Shown: positions 24,957-34,413, counted from the first letter of the stretch. The stretch: DNA of 64,000 nt from Pilibacter termitis (GCF_900167335.1 NZ_FUXI01000010.1:1-64000); one strand, 5' to 3'. A program made the numbers and translations. Notes: generated from the letters alone by a model not told the origin.

Positions 24957-26612
24957 CTACGCTTTTCTTTTCATTCTTTGTTTCATAAACATAAACACTC
25001 CCGCACTCGATAGTCCAATCACTGCAACGGTTAAATACATTTTCATACCTGTTCCACCTGTTGAAGGGAGAAGAGTGTCTGGTGTGTTGTAGATGTTGTG
25101 GTAGCCGTCTGTTTGGTTGTTTCCTTTTGGCAAATCGGTTGCCACATCAAATGTGCCACAAGTTTGATTTTTATCATGGGCAGTTGGTGAAAAGTCAATT
25201 GGTGTCAAGGACAAGCGATAACCTGTTGGTGCAACAACTTCGACTAATGTGTACGTCACATCACTATCCAAACCAAGCAATGTCAACGTTCCGTCATTGG
25301 CAACTTCTAGTTCTGTTACAATTCCTGTTGCTCCTGAAGTGGCTACTTTGTAAACACCGTCAGAAACTTTCACAAAATCTACAAGAGCATTTGAAATGCT
25401 CACCGTGAATTTTGCTCCTGCAAGAGCAGCACCAGTGATACTATCGTTCTTTTGGAACACGTATTTGTGCGTTAAACTTTCGATTTCATCTTCTGCTGGC
25501 ACCACTTCGTAGCCGTTTGTTTCAGATACTTTGTAGTTGGCTTTGTTGGCAATACTTGTGTCAACCGTTGCCTCATCATTGACTTCACAAATGACTTCCA
25601 CTTGCACCACTTTCCCTGCAAGGTTCGCCCATTTCGCATTTGCTTGGTATTGGTTGCTTTTCGGTGCAATGCTCAAAATCGCTTTTTTCACACCGTCTCC
25701 TGCAAATGGAGCATTTGGTGTCGCTGTTGCTGTAACATCATAATCTTTTTCAAAATCTGCAAGAGATTGTTCCACACCTGAAGATACCGTTATTTTTGAG
25801 AACGATTGAAAAGTCAACCCTTTGCCGGGAATATCGTTTACCGCAAAACTTGCAAACTTGAATTTTCCAGCGTTTGCTCCTGTTTTCAACTCTGTCGCCA
25901 AGTCATTTGGTAGGTTTAATGTAATAGTGTATTCCACTTTTTGCCCTCTTTGAACATGCTCATCTTTTTTCTCGATTGTTTTAGTCAATGCTCCGACTTC
26001 ATTTTTAGGATAGACTTTAATCGTTGACAATTCTTTACCTGCTTGGTCAAACATTGGCAAGGCAACAATTGTTGGAATCGCACCGATAACCGTTGTCGCT
26101 ACTTCACTCCCTGTATTTGCTTGATGACCTGCTGGCGGGCGTGTCGTTTCTAGCACCACATAAATCGCATCTTTTCCGTTGCTTGTGGTAGGCAATTGGG
26201 CAACACTTGTGAAGCCGTTCACGTCTGTCGCATTGGTTTCACTTCCTACTTGCACCCCGCGAGCCATGACTTCTGCGTTGCTTTCATGCTGAATGATTCT
26301 TACATATTCTGCATAAATATCCTTTGGATTGGTCGTAGAAGTAGCTTTGCTTGGGTAAAATACATCATAATAATTACTTGTCACATCAATAATCGTAAAC
26401 TTCGCCCCAGACATTGCTTGTGCATTAGCGAGTGCCGCTGGTTTGTCGTAACCGTTGTTTTCATAGTTGGGAAGACTTGCGTCTGTCACCTTATAAATTT
26501 CCAAACCAATATCTGTTGCTGCATTTGCAATCTTCGGCAAGAAAAACAGCCCAATCATCGCCACCAACGAGCAGACACTTACTGCCCAAAGTTTCATTTT
26601 CTTTGTATTCAT
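24957..26612 (-). CDS. Major (backbone) pilin, LPSTG-anchored
   Basis: This 551-residue shaft subunit has a signal peptide ending near residue 31 (...NAA), then the pilin motif at 198-204 (IKVYPKN, with the polymerising lysine at 203). Cna_B-type domains have isopeptide-forming segments, and there is an E-box near residue 460 (LVEVVAPTGY). The C-terminus is LPSTGG, a hydrophobic helix and QRMKRKA. This is the standard plan of SpaA/FimA-type backbone pilins assembled by class C sortase. It sits between two sortase genes, in the same order as other two-sortase pilus islands. The ribosome site is AAGGAGGG. Confidence 0.93.
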   Translation of the reverse strand: MNTKKMKLWAVSVCSLVAMIGLFFLPKIANAATDIGLEIYKVTDASLPNYENNGYDKPAALANAQAMSGAKFTIIDVTSNYYDVFYPSKATSTTNPKDIYAEYVRIIQHESNAEVMARGVQVGSETNATDVNGFTSVAQLPTTSNGKDAIYVVLETTRPPAGHQANTGSEVATTVIGAIPTIVALPMFDQAGKELSTIKVYPKNEVGALTKTIEKKDEHVQRGQKVEYTITLNLPNDLATELKTGANAGKFKFASFAVNDIPGKGLTFQSFSKITVSSGVEQSLADFEKDYDVTATATPNAPFAGDGVKKAILSIAPKSNQYQANAKWANLAGKVVQVEVICEVNDEATVDTSIANKANYKVSETNGYEVVPAEDEIESLTHKYVFQKNDSITGAALAGAKFTVSISNALVDFVKVSDGVYKVATSGATGIVTELEVANDGTLTLLGLDSDVTYTLVEVVAPTGYRLSLTPIDFSPTAHDKNQTCGTFDVATDLPKGNNQTDGYHNIYNTPDTLLPSTGGTGMKMYLTVAVIGLSSAGVFMFMKQRMKRKA

Positions 26613-26681
26613 TTGAATACCCTCCTTAAAATTTTCATTTATTAAATCTATTGTGTGATAAGAGCCACATATCGCATGCTC

Positions 26682-27536
26682 TTACGAACCACCTTTTTTC
26701 TTTTTTTTGAACCCAACAACCCCTATGCTCACAAGGAGCATAGAAATGCAAAGAGTCGCACCAAGCGTGGCGAACAAGAAAAGAGAATGTTGTTTTTTCT
26801 TTTCTTTTATTTTTTCTACCTCACGCATCATGCTTGGCGTGAAATCTACACGTTTTCCTGTTACCAGCAAGCGTTGGGTGTTCACACCGATTGGGACACA
26901 CGTTACAAGGGTGGTTAAATCCAAGTCTTTTTTCGGCTCTCCTGCCTGTAAATCACTCGGGGAAACTTCTTTTATTTCAAAGATTTTGTACGCATAGTAC
27001 ACACCTGAAATTTTGTAAACAATCAAATCTTCTTGTTTGAGATTTGGCACATCATTGAACAATTTTGCGTGCGGAATCCCTGAATGTCCTGCAACGACGG
27101 AATGATTGTTAACTCCTCCTGTGAGTTTGCCACTTTTGGCAAGCCAGACAGCTCCAGCTTGTAAAAATTCTTCACATTCGTTGTCGAAAATCGGAAGTGA
27201 TTGTTCAATAGTAGGCAAATAAATTTCGCCAATCGTATGCTCTACATACATCGAGAGCGTCCGCTCATTAACATTCAACTTCTTCAAACTTTCTGCAGAA
27301 TATGGGTCTTCTAACGCCTCAAGCCTTGCTTCTTCTTGACGTTTGTCCATTTGTTGCTCTAGTGCTTGCTGATTCTTTTGTGTCGCATTTCTTTCTTCCA
27401 TGATGTTTTCCGCCATGATTTCATTGATAGAATGAAGCAACACTGGAAGAGCGAGAGAGCCAACGCCAACCAACAAACTCACTACAACTCCAATCGTGAG
27501 AAGAAATTCACGTGTTCGCCTTTTTTGTTCATCCAT
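26682..27536 (-). CDS. srtC: Class C sortase (pilus polymerase), first copy
   Basis: This 284-residue paralogue of the other sortase has an N-terminal helix, VAGHSGIP, and the catalytic TLVTCVPIGVNTQRLLVTG, followed by VDFTPSMM and a C-terminal helix. It overlaps the 3' end of the tip adhesin gene by eight bases, so translation is coupled. Two polymerases in one operon usually divide the work of shaft polymerisation and of adding the tip or base pilin; which does which cannot be told here. The ATG has AAAGGAGC upstream. Confidence 0.93.
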   Translation of the reverse strand: MDEQKRRTREFLLTIGVVVSLLVGVGSLALPVLLHSINEIMAENIMEERNATQKNQQALEQQMDKRQEEARLEALEDPYSAESLKKLNVNERTLSMYVEHTIGEIYLPTIEQSLPIFDNECEEFLQAGAVWLAKSGKLTGGVNNHSVVAGHSGIPHAKLFNDVPNLKQEDLIVYKISGVYYAYKIFEIKEVSPSDLQAGEPKKDLDLTTLVTCVPIGVNTQRLLVTGKRVDFTPSMMREVEKIKEKKKQHSLFLFATLGATLCISMLLVSIGVVGFKKKKKGGS

Positions 27537-30315
27537 GCTTGCTCCTTTGGTGAAAATACAGGAAGAAAGCTACGCTTAAAAAACCACTGAGTGCAACAAG
27601 TAACGGCAGTTTCAATCCTCCACCACCTGTTTGTGGAAGTAAAATTCCTTGTACTCGATACGTGTTTGTTATAATCGTCACAATTGGATTTGTATCGTCA
27701 TACGCCACTTGATAAGCAACAGGCAAGTTTACCTCTTGCACCGTGTAAACAATCGCCGTTTTGCCGTCTGAACGGTATTTCTCAAGTTTATCCCACGTAC
27801 ATTCCCAATGATTGCCTTCATTAAGCGTCCTTTCACTATTTGGCACTTCTGCATTATCGGCAAATAATTTCACTTTGATTGCCGTTGGTCTCTGCCCTGC
27901 TTGGTCGTTGTTGTCAAGCCAGATTTTTCGGGCGGTGTGGGTGGTGGTTGGCGGAACATACGTGTTGGTAATGATTGTAATAACTGTTTTCGTATTGTCA
28001 TAAGAAACAATGTAATCGCTCGGTGTATTTACCTCTTTCACGGTATAGTTAATTTCAACTAAGCTATTGCTTTGATATTGGGGCAAATCACTCCAGTGAT
28101 ACGACCAGTTATTGCCAGCATTTAAAACGACTTCGCTATTTGGCACTTCCACATCATCTGCAAAAAGTTTTACACTAATTTCACTTGGACGTTTTCCTAC
28201 TTGATTATTATTATCGTCCCATATTTTTTTCACCTCATGCGTAGTCTTTGGCGGAACATAAGTGTTTGTGATTATCGTAATTTCAGTTTTCCTATCGTCA
28301 TAGGAAACATCATAATCGCTTGGTATACTACTCTCTTTCGCAGAATAGTGTATTTCTGTTGTTCCGTCATGTTGATATTGCAAAAGATTTTTCCATTGAT
28401 ACGACCAACCATTACTTGCATTTAAGGTAACCTCACTACCTGCAACCTCCACATCATCTGCGTATAACTTCACCTTAATCTCGCTCGGTCTTTTGGCAAA
28501 TTGATTGTTGTTATCATTCCAAACCTTTTTTACTTCGTGAATAGTCGTGGGTGGAACGTAAGTATTCGTAATAGTTGTAATTTCTGTTTTCGTCTCATCG
28601 TAAAAATCGGTATAATTCGTTGGAACACTGACTTCCTTAACGGTGTATTGAATTTCAGTTGAATTGTTACTCTGATATTTTGGCAAATCCTTCCATTTGT
28701 GCGACCAATTATTGTTGTTATTTAACGTAATTTCACTATTTACCACTTCTCGATTGTCAGCGTACAATCTTACTTTGATTTCATTCGGACGCTTAGAAAA
28801 CCGGTTATTGTTATCGTTCCAAACTTTTATGACTTCATGCGTAGTAGTAGGCGAGACATACGTGTTTGTGATTGTGGTAATTTCTGTTTTCTTATCGTCA
28901 TAAGAAACCGTGTAGTCAGCTGGTGTATTGACTTCCCTTGCCGTATAACGAATTTCCGTTGTGCCGTTGCTTTGATATTTGGCAAGATTTGCCCAAATAT
29001 GCGACCAGTTATTTCCTGCGTTTAGAGTTACTTCGCTACTAGGAACTTCAACACCGTCAGCATACAAGCTCACCTTGATTTCATTTGGACGCTTGTTTGC
29101 TTGATTGTTATTGTCGCTCCATTTTTTCTCCACTTCGTGAGAAGTAACTTCTTCTCGGTAAACACTGATATAACGAGTCGTATCCCCAGTGTTTACTAAA
29201 CGTGCCATATACTGAGAATTTTCTTCTTTCGGAATAATATAACGTAGCTCATAATTCGGACAAGATAAACGGATAATGCCACCGCTTGTATCACCTTTCA
29301 CTATCATGACATTTCCTTGTACCGTAATATCCAACCCTGCATTTTCAAGAACTTTTATCGTGTTTGCTTTCCACTCTTGTGCTAAAACATTGTTCGTATC
29401 TAACAAATCCACCTTGTACTCACTAGCATTTCCAGTCGGTTGCATTTTGTATTTCTTTTCTTCTGCCTTTTGAATTGTTTCCCAAGTAAACGAAGGAAAT
29501 AGCTTGTATTCGTTAGGAATTTCCTTTGCCTTGTAGGCAATTACTGCATCTGTCACTAATTTCCTTGCCATTTTCCCGATTTCACCCGATTGAGCAAATG
29601 CAGTTCCTTGAAGAGAGTTTGCTGCGTTTTCTGGATAGCAGTAAATATCTAAAATGCTTGGCGTGTCTGTTGGATACTTATTCCCACTTTTATACACATT
29701 TTCCGCAACAATCCAAACCGCAATTTGTGTCGCATAGCCAAATTTGGCGTTTTGTAACGCCTCTTCATCTGAATAACCATAACTACTCGCTGCATCTTTA
29801 TGCACATACATTCTTGCACCATTGGCAAGAACATGAGAAAGCAATGCTTTTTGCTCGGCTGAAAAATTTTGTTTTGGGCTTGTTTGCTCTGTAAATTCCC
29901 AGCCTAGCACCGCATTTTTTACATCCGTACAATAATAAGCTTCACCAAAATCACGAGATCTTTCATGGTAAAATACCGCTTCTTTTGCCCCTTTGAAATT
30001 TTTTGGTAAATTTCTCACTTCAAGATTGTAATTCCCTATTACATTCTCATATCCGCCATGCCCTGATGACATATGGAAACTACTTGGCAAGTCTGCCCTA
30101 GGTGTTATCGCTCTTGGAAAAATTGTTCCTAGCTGATTGGAAAGGTAAGGAGGCGTTTGAGTAGCGGGAGAACTATTCAAATACTCCTCAAGTTGATTCG
30201 GCACGCTTAACGTATCAGCTAAAGTAGAGGAAACTTGCACCAACATCAAACATATCACCATAAAACAAAACCATTTAGCTTTAGATAAGGAGTGGTTTAT
30301 TAAAGTCTTTTTCAT
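27529..30315 (-). CDS. Pilus tip adhesin with thioester domain and five Cna_B repeats
   Basis: This 928-residue surface protein has a signal peptide (to about residue 34), then a thioester domain (about 80-280). The bond-forming residues are visible as Cys129 in YYCTD and Gln197 in ATQIAVW. A linker domain follows. Five tandem Cna_B repeats of about 88 residues each open with a variant of T-H-E-V-x-K-x-W-x-D-N-N-N and close with ITNTYV. The end is LLPQTGG, a helix and HQRSKHG. Such tips bind host surfaces covalently through the thioester. It is first in the five-gene operon. The first four repeats are much more alike than the fifth, which suggests recent duplication. The start has GAGGAGGTGATGAAGAA. 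Confidence 0.9.
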   Translation of the reverse strand: MKKTLINHSLSKAKWFCFMVICLMLVQVSSTLADTLSVPNQLEEYLNSSPATQTPPYLSNQLGTIFPRAITPRADLPSSFHMSSGHGGYENVIGNYNLEVRNLPKNFKGAKEAVFYHERSRDFGEAYYCTDVKNAVLGWEFTEQTSPKQNFSAEQKALLSHVLANGARMYVHKDAASSYGYSDEEALQNAKFGYATQIAVWIVAENVYKSGNKYPTDTPSILDIYCYPENAANSLQGTAFAQSGEIGKMARKLVTDAVIAYKAKEIPNEYKLFPSFTWETIQKAEEKKYKMQPTGNASEYKVDLLDTNNVLAQEWKANTIKVLENAGLDITVQGNVMIVKGDTSGGIIRLSCPNYELRYIIPKEENSQYMARLVNTGDTTRYISVYREEVTSHEVEKKWSDNNNQANKRPNEIKVSLYADGVEVPSSEVTLNAGNNWSHIWANLAKYQSNGTTEIRYTAREVNTPADYTVSYDDKKTEITTITNTYVSPTTTHEVIKVWNDNNNRFSKRPNEIKVRLYADNREVVNSEITLNNNNNWSHKWKDLPKYQSNNSTEIQYTVKEVSVPTNYTDFYDETKTEITTITNTYVPPTTIHEVKKVWNDNNNQFAKRPSEIKVKLYADDVEVAGSEVTLNASNGWSYQWKNLLQYQHDGTTEIHYSAKESSIPSDYDVSYDDRKTEITIITNTYVPPKTTHEVKKIWDDNNNQVGKRPSEISVKLFADDVEVPNSEVVLNAGNNWSYHWSDLPQYQSNSLVEINYTVKEVNTPSDYIVSYDNTKTVITIITNTYVPPTTTHTARKIWLDNNDQAGQRPTAIKVKLFADNAEVPNSERTLNEGNHWECTWDKLEKYRSDGKTAIVYTVQEVNLPVAYQVAYDDTNPIVTIITNTYRVQGILLPQTGGGGLKLPLLVALSGFLSVAFFLYFHQRSKHG

Positions 30316-30940
30316 TTCTTCATCACCTCCTCGTTGTCAAAAACACCACATATTTTCTTGAACTTCACAAAATAAACAGTTATTGTTCACAAATTCTTCA
30401 CTTCTTTTTTACTTTACGACATTTTTCTTCTCTCTGCAAATTCTCGCACCTTTCTTTTTTCAATAAATGAGAACATGAGGTTGTTTTAATTTCTGTTTTT
30501 GATAAATTATTTTTACATTTTTAACACCTTGTCTTTTTCAATATATATATTTTCGTTTTATGACTAAAAATTAAAATCATAAAATAACATTTCTTGTTTT
30601 CTTTTTGATTTTTTCTCCCCTTCACATTTTTCCTTTTTTTAGAAATCATTGACATTGCAAATTTGACCACATCATTTTATCATTTTTAGAAGTCTGAATG
30701 ATACGAGAAATAATGACAATTTCTTTATTCCCCTTTTCGTTATAAGATTTCTTTGTTATTGTCTTTTAAAAATACTCCCAAAAAAATGCTCACTAAAATA
30801 AGCAAGCAATTTCAAAAAAATACTACGGAGAATGCTTTTATAAATTAAAAAACGCCTCTCCTTTTCTACACCTATTTCTGAAAACTTCAAATACAATTCC
30901 TTTTTTATTGTTTTTTGAACATTTTATTTTGACATTACCT
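30316..30940. other. AT-rich intergenic leader of the pilus operon
   Basis: About 625 bases, strongly pyrimidine-rich on the plus strand, hold no supported reading frame. I see no convincing sigma-A promoter pair for the pilus operon and no copy of the dispersed repeats. Long untranslated leaders of this kind are plausible targets for an Mga-type activator, which would be inference here. Confidence 0.4.
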
Positions 30941-30942
30941 CA

Positions 30943-30968
30943 AAAAACACCGAAGTCTCCTCCGATGT
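30943..30968 (-). terminator. Terminator of the duplicated secreted protein gene
   Basis: On the minus strand ACATCGGAG, loop GAGA and CTTCGGTGT form a stem with wobble pairs, followed by a T-run. It lies about 20 bases beyond the stop codon. Confidence 0.75.
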
Positions 30969-30986
30969 TCTCACCCTCTAAGATAT

Positions 30987-31838
30987 TTATTCCGCAAGCA
31001 TTTCCTTTATCTCCTGAAATGTCGCTACATTCAAATCCGTGAACGTATCATAGTATTCTGTTACAACATTTCCTTCCATTTTGGCAATTGCAAGACGTTC
31101 TTCTGCTTGGATAATAACAAATGCACCTTTATCTGTGAAAAGCACTCTATCGTCCGCTTTCCCTGCTCGTTTCTTCGTGTTTTTCAGCCAAAACGCACTG
31201 CCGTTCTCAACTCCATTCTCACTCACCTCACGTTCCACTTCTTCCAGTGCAGAAAATGGAGCTTTCACAAGCTGTGCAGACGGAGAAATCATAAGATTTG
31301 GATACAAACGTTTTAAATTTTCAATATCTGATAACTGTTCATTAAAACTCACTTTTTCTTGCATTTGACCGCCACCAAGCGAGCGAATTTTCGCACGAAT
31401 TTCGCCCACGGTCGTTGCGTTCGGATCTGTTTTGGCATCATAGAACTCAATTACTTTATTGTTCTCATCACTAATTACACTTACACCGTCACCACCAACG
31501 AAGTAACCGCCAGCCTTATCACGAAGAACCCAATCTTTATCGTCCAAAATACGTTCTTCTTCGTCAAACCATTCTTTGTTGCCACCTTCCTTATCTTGCC
31601 GCCAATTTTCGATGATTAAATCCAACGTAGCAGTCGTTGCACGCAGACATTTTGCAGAAGAAAAGTCATAATTTGGATAGTCTTTTTTTATCCTCTCCAT
31701 ATCTGGCTGTTGTTCTCTTGAGAAAGAAACGCTCTCGTCATTTGCATTGACCATTGCCTTTTCACCGCTCAACGCAATCACTGTTCCAATTCCAACACCT
31801 AACAAAATTGCTGGAATAATCAATAATGATTTTTTCAT
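30987..31838 (-). CDS. Secreted or membrane-anchored protein of unknown function, internally duplicated
   Basis: This roughly 283-residue protein has an N-terminal hydrophobic segment (SLLIIPAILLGVGIGTVIAL) that is a signal or anchor. The rest is two related halves. Each starts FxxEQxxD(M/I)E, has a Y-P-N segment, then a beta-rich part with a (V/T)EYYD or IEFYD motif followed by a T-(V/F)-x-E-I helix. I do not recognise the family. The gene is divergent from a LytTR response regulator, and two pairs of LytTR-like sites lie between them. It is therefore the best candidate target of that system. The ATG at 31838 has GAGGA nine bases upstream; the frame opens at 31871. Confidence 0.7.
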   Translation of the reverse strand: MKKSLLIIPAILLGVGIGTVIALSGEKAMVNANDESVSFSREQQPDMERIKKDYPNYDFSSAKCLRATTATLDLIIENWRQDKEGGNKEWFDEEERILDDKDWVLRDKAGGYFVGGDGVSVISDENNKVIEFYDAKTDPNATTVGEIRAKIRSLGGGQMQEKVSFNEQLSDIENLKRLYPNLMISPSAQLVKAPFSALEEVEREVSENGVENGSAFWLKNTKKRAGKADDRVLFTDKGAFVIIQAEERLAIAKMEGNVVTEYYDTFTDLNVATFQEIKEMLAE

Positions 31839-31915
31839 TTCTAAATCCTCGCTTTCTATTTTTTGTCTCAAAGGACAAACTTAGTCTACATCTTTTCACG
31901 GGTGAAATATCTGTC

Positions 31916-31944
31916 ATGTAACGATTAACTGGTTTTATGTAATG
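31916..31944 (+). promoter_or_regulatory. LytTR-type operator pair 1
   Basis: ATGTAACG (31916-31923) and ATGTAATG (31937-31944) are direct repeats 21 bp apart start to start, the spacing expected for two LytTR domains on one DNA face. They read on the plus strand. Confidence 0.65.
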
Positions 31945-31962
31945 TTTTGCGGGGAAGTATAT

Positions 31963-32220
31963 AGGTACCTCTAAAAAAATTTTTCAGTTATTCATTACAT
32001 CAAAAACGTCATTCGTTACATGATTGTCTTTTCTTTATCAAAATAAGTTAGACTAACTTTGTTAGCAAAAAAATATGGGTACCTATAAAAAAGACTAAGA
32101 CAAAAATTTTGCACCTATCCTATTCAACTACGGATATTTTATAAAAACAAGCAGAATATTTGTCTCAGCTTTATTGTTCAAGAGTTTCTTTTTTGATAAA
32201 ATAAAGGGCACCTCTAAAAA
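31963..32220 (+). repeat. Three solitary copies of the MITE end motif upstream of the response regulator
   Basis: AGGTACCTCTAAAAA (from 31963), GGGTACCTATAAAAA (from 32077) and GGGCACCTCTAAAAA (from 32206) are all in the same direction. No matching right ends were found nearby. The stretch 32093-32169 also holds a separate imperfect inverted repeat (GACTAAGACAAA with TTTGTCTCAGC). No open frame that could encode a peptide pheromone was found in 32022-32246. Confidence 0.6.
31993..32021 (-). promoter_or_regulatory. LytTR-type operator pair 2 (mirror of pair 1)
   Basis: CATTACAT (31993-32000) and CGTTACAT (32014-32021) are the same octamers on the minus strand, again exactly 21 bp apart. The outer octamers form a perfect 10-bp inverted repeat with pair 1 (CATGTAACGA with TCGTTACATG). 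Confidence 0.65.
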
Positions 32221-32246
32221 TAAATTTTACAATTGGAGTAGTTAGC

Positions 32247-32957
32247 ATGAAAATAAAGATAGCAGTCTGTGATGATTCTATTGAGATTACCAATCAAATA
32301 GAACAATTATTGTCAGAGTTTCACTCTTCATTATTTGATATAGATGTTTTCCAAAGTCCTGAACGATTACTTGAGTTAATCAAAGAAACACACTACGATT
32401 TTTTTATTTTAGATATTGAAATGCCTGAATATACAGGAATTGAAATAGCAAAATATATTCGACAAGATACACTTTATACTCCAATTTTGTTTTTAACCAG
32501 TTTCAAAGAATACATGGAAGATATTTTCAAGTTACAAGCGTTTGATTATATACTCAAACCTCTTACAAAAGAAAGATTTTTCCCTGTACTTGAAAAAGTT
32601 CTTTTATATTTGCAATATGAGGAAGACTTTTTTACTACAACGTTTAAAAAAAAGACTTACTCTATTCCATACAAGGAAATTATTTATTTTGAAAAACAAA
32701 AACGAAATGTCTTAATTTATACTCTAAAACATCAATATGAAACAGTTCTTTCTACAAACGATTTACTTGATAAGCTCAATGATACTTTCATTCAAGTCCA
32801 TACATCTTTTATTGTTAATAGTAGATACATTCGTGAACTTCAAAATAATAGCTTATTTCTTTCTTGCGGTACAAAAGAGATAGAAATACCAATCAGTAGA
32901 AAGTATGGAAAGCAAGCAAAAAAACAAATTCTAATAAAATTGAAAGGAGTTATGTGA
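32247..32957 (+). CDS. LytTR-type response regulator (AgrA/ComE class)
   Basis: This 236-residue transcription factor has a receiver domain (residues 1-120) with acidic pocket CDD at 8-10, phosphoacceptor Asp56 in FFILDIEMP and Lys104-type signals near FDYILKPL. It is followed by a LytTR DNA-binding domain (about 130-235, with YKEIIYFEKQKRNVLIYT and the FIQVHTSFIVNSRYIREL segment). It pairs with the next gene, which it overlaps. LytTR-like double sites lie 230-330 bases upstream. The start has GGAG eight bases before ATG. Confidence 0.93.
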   Translation: MKIKIAVCDDSIEITNQIEQLLSEFHSSLFDIDVFQSPERLLELIKETHYDFFILDIEMPEYTGIEIAKYIRQDTLYTPILFLTSFKEYMEDIFKLQAFDYILKPLTKERFFPVLEKVLLYLQYEEDFFTTTFKKKTYSIPYKEIIYFEKQKRNVLIYTLKHQYETVLSTNDLLDKLNDTFIQVHTSFIVNSRYIRELQNNSLFLSCGTKEIEIPISRKYGKQAKKQILIKLKGVM

Positions 32958-34408
32958 TGAATGTATTTTCACCCCCTCTAGCAACAGCACACCCTCAAGG
33001 GAATGTATTTGAGATTTTAAGTGCTTGTTTAGACTACTTATCAACTAATTTTAGTGATTTATTCACTAATGACATTTTGCCATACACTATTGAAATAATA
33101 CTAACAGTCTATCTTTTTCATACAAAAAAAAGAAACGGAAAATTATCCTCACACTATATACTCTCTCTTTTAGGATTAGTTTTAGGCTATACCTTAATGT
33201 TGTGTTTAATATGTATATATCCGCTATTGTCTAAAGGAGATTCAATAAATTTACGACTCATTAATATCGTTGTTTATACTCTGGCAACTATTTTATCCGT
33301 CTGGTACATTGGGAATAAAGAAAAAATGAATTTTAGAATAACTGTAATTTATATTCCTATATTACTTTGGTTATTCCTAGTGCTTAAAGATTTAACTTTT
33401 TTTGTAATCAATCAAATTCAAGTTCGTTTTTTATTCAATACATCCGAAGAACCAGCTCATATTTTTAATAATAACTTATTTGCATATTTTGTTACTAATT
33501 TATTTTTTCTTATATGTAGTGCGTTTGCCATTTGGTGTCTAAAGAAAAAGTTACCTTTTTCTCCTAAAGATACAGAAATGAATACACCATTGCTATTAGC
33601 GTTTCTCTCTGTTCCAATATTTTCTTTGTTGCTCTACTTATTTTTCATCCAAGGAAATATTTTAGACAGTTCTGGTATGAATATTTCAAAACGTGGACTT
33701 CTAGCTATCCTTGCAATATTTTTCTTAAATTTTTGTGTCCTATTTCTCTATAAAACTATGAGAAATTACTACAACGATCTAATTACTACTACTATTCAAA
33801 ATAAAGACTTTAATGCCGAACTCAAGCATTATCAACAAATGGAAAAGACACAAAATCATTTACGGCGTACCAAACATGATTTGAAAAATCAATACATTTT
33901 ACTTTCTGCCTTGCTTGAGAAAGGGGAGATTACTGAGGCTCAGGAAATACTTCAGCACTCTTTAAGTGATGTCGAAAAAACGGATAATTTTTATACGAAT
34001 AACTTTGCAATGAATTACTTGCTTAATGAAAAAAATAAAATAGCAATAGCTAACAATATAAAACTAAATATTAAGGTATTACTTCCCGAAAAGCTCAAAA
34101 TTTCAAATGAATATCTCGCAATCGTTATCGGGAATCTTCTTGACAACTCAATCGCAGCTGTAAAACGTAATAAACAAGGGAAAAATCGAGAGATAACTTT
34201 TACAATTAAAGCATTTAACCACAATGTCTTGATTGAAACGAGCAATACTTTTGATACAAGTGAACTTGAAACAAGAAAACAACGAAAATATGAAGGGGTC
34301 GGTATCAAAAGTATTCAAAAAGTTATTAAAGAAAGAAACGGTCTCTACGAACAATGGATCTACGACGACGTCTACGCAACAAGTATCGCTTTTTTAAATG
34401 TGTATTGA
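32957..34408 (+). CDS. Sensor histidine kinase of the AgrC/ComD (HPK10) class
   Basis: This roughly 483-residue membrane kinase has six or seven predicted helices between residues 40 and 265, and a cytoplasmic linker. The histidine box RRTKHDLKNQ has the phospho-His near 307, and a GHKL ATPase domain has N-box NLLDNSIAA and a GVGIKSI glycine box. HPK10 kinases often sense peptide pheromones, but no precursor or processing gene was found beside it. A short extracellular N-terminus precedes the helices. The start ATG overlaps the regulator's stop (TGATG). Confidence 0.9.
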   Translation: MNVFSPPLATAHPQGNVFEILSACLDYLSTNFSDLFTNDILPYTIEIILTVYLFHTKKRNGKLSSHYILSLLGLVLGYTLMLCLICIYPLLSKGDSINLRLINIVVYTLATILSVWYIGNKEKMNFRITVIYIPILLWLFLVLKDLTFFVINQIQVRFLFNTSEEPAHIFNNNLFAYFVTNLFFLICSAFAIWCLKKKLPFSPKDTEMNTPLLLAFLSVPIFSLLLYLFFIQGNILDSSGMNISKRGLLAILAIFFLNFCVLFLYKTMRNYYNDLITTTIQNKDFNAELKHYQQMEKTQNHLRRTKHDLKNQYILLSALLEKGEITEAQEILQHSLSDVEKTDNFYTNNFAMNYLLNEKNKIAIANNIKLNIKVLLPEKLKISNEYLAIVIGNLLDNSIAAVKRNKQGKNREITFTIKAFNHNVLIETSNTFDTSELETRKQRKYEGVGIKSIQKVIKERNGLYEQWIYDDVYATSIAFLNVY

Positions 34409-34413
34409 GAAAA

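Noticed and set aside
30641-30680. TTGACA-like box in the pilus leader as a promoter
   Set aside because: It reads on the plus strand, away from the pilus operon, and no -10 box follows at the right distance.
32022-32246. Peptide pheromone gene for the HPK10 kinase
   Set aside because: Only very short frames occur here (the best begins ATG-GGT at 32075 and stops after seven codons). No Gly-Gly leader or processing gene was found.
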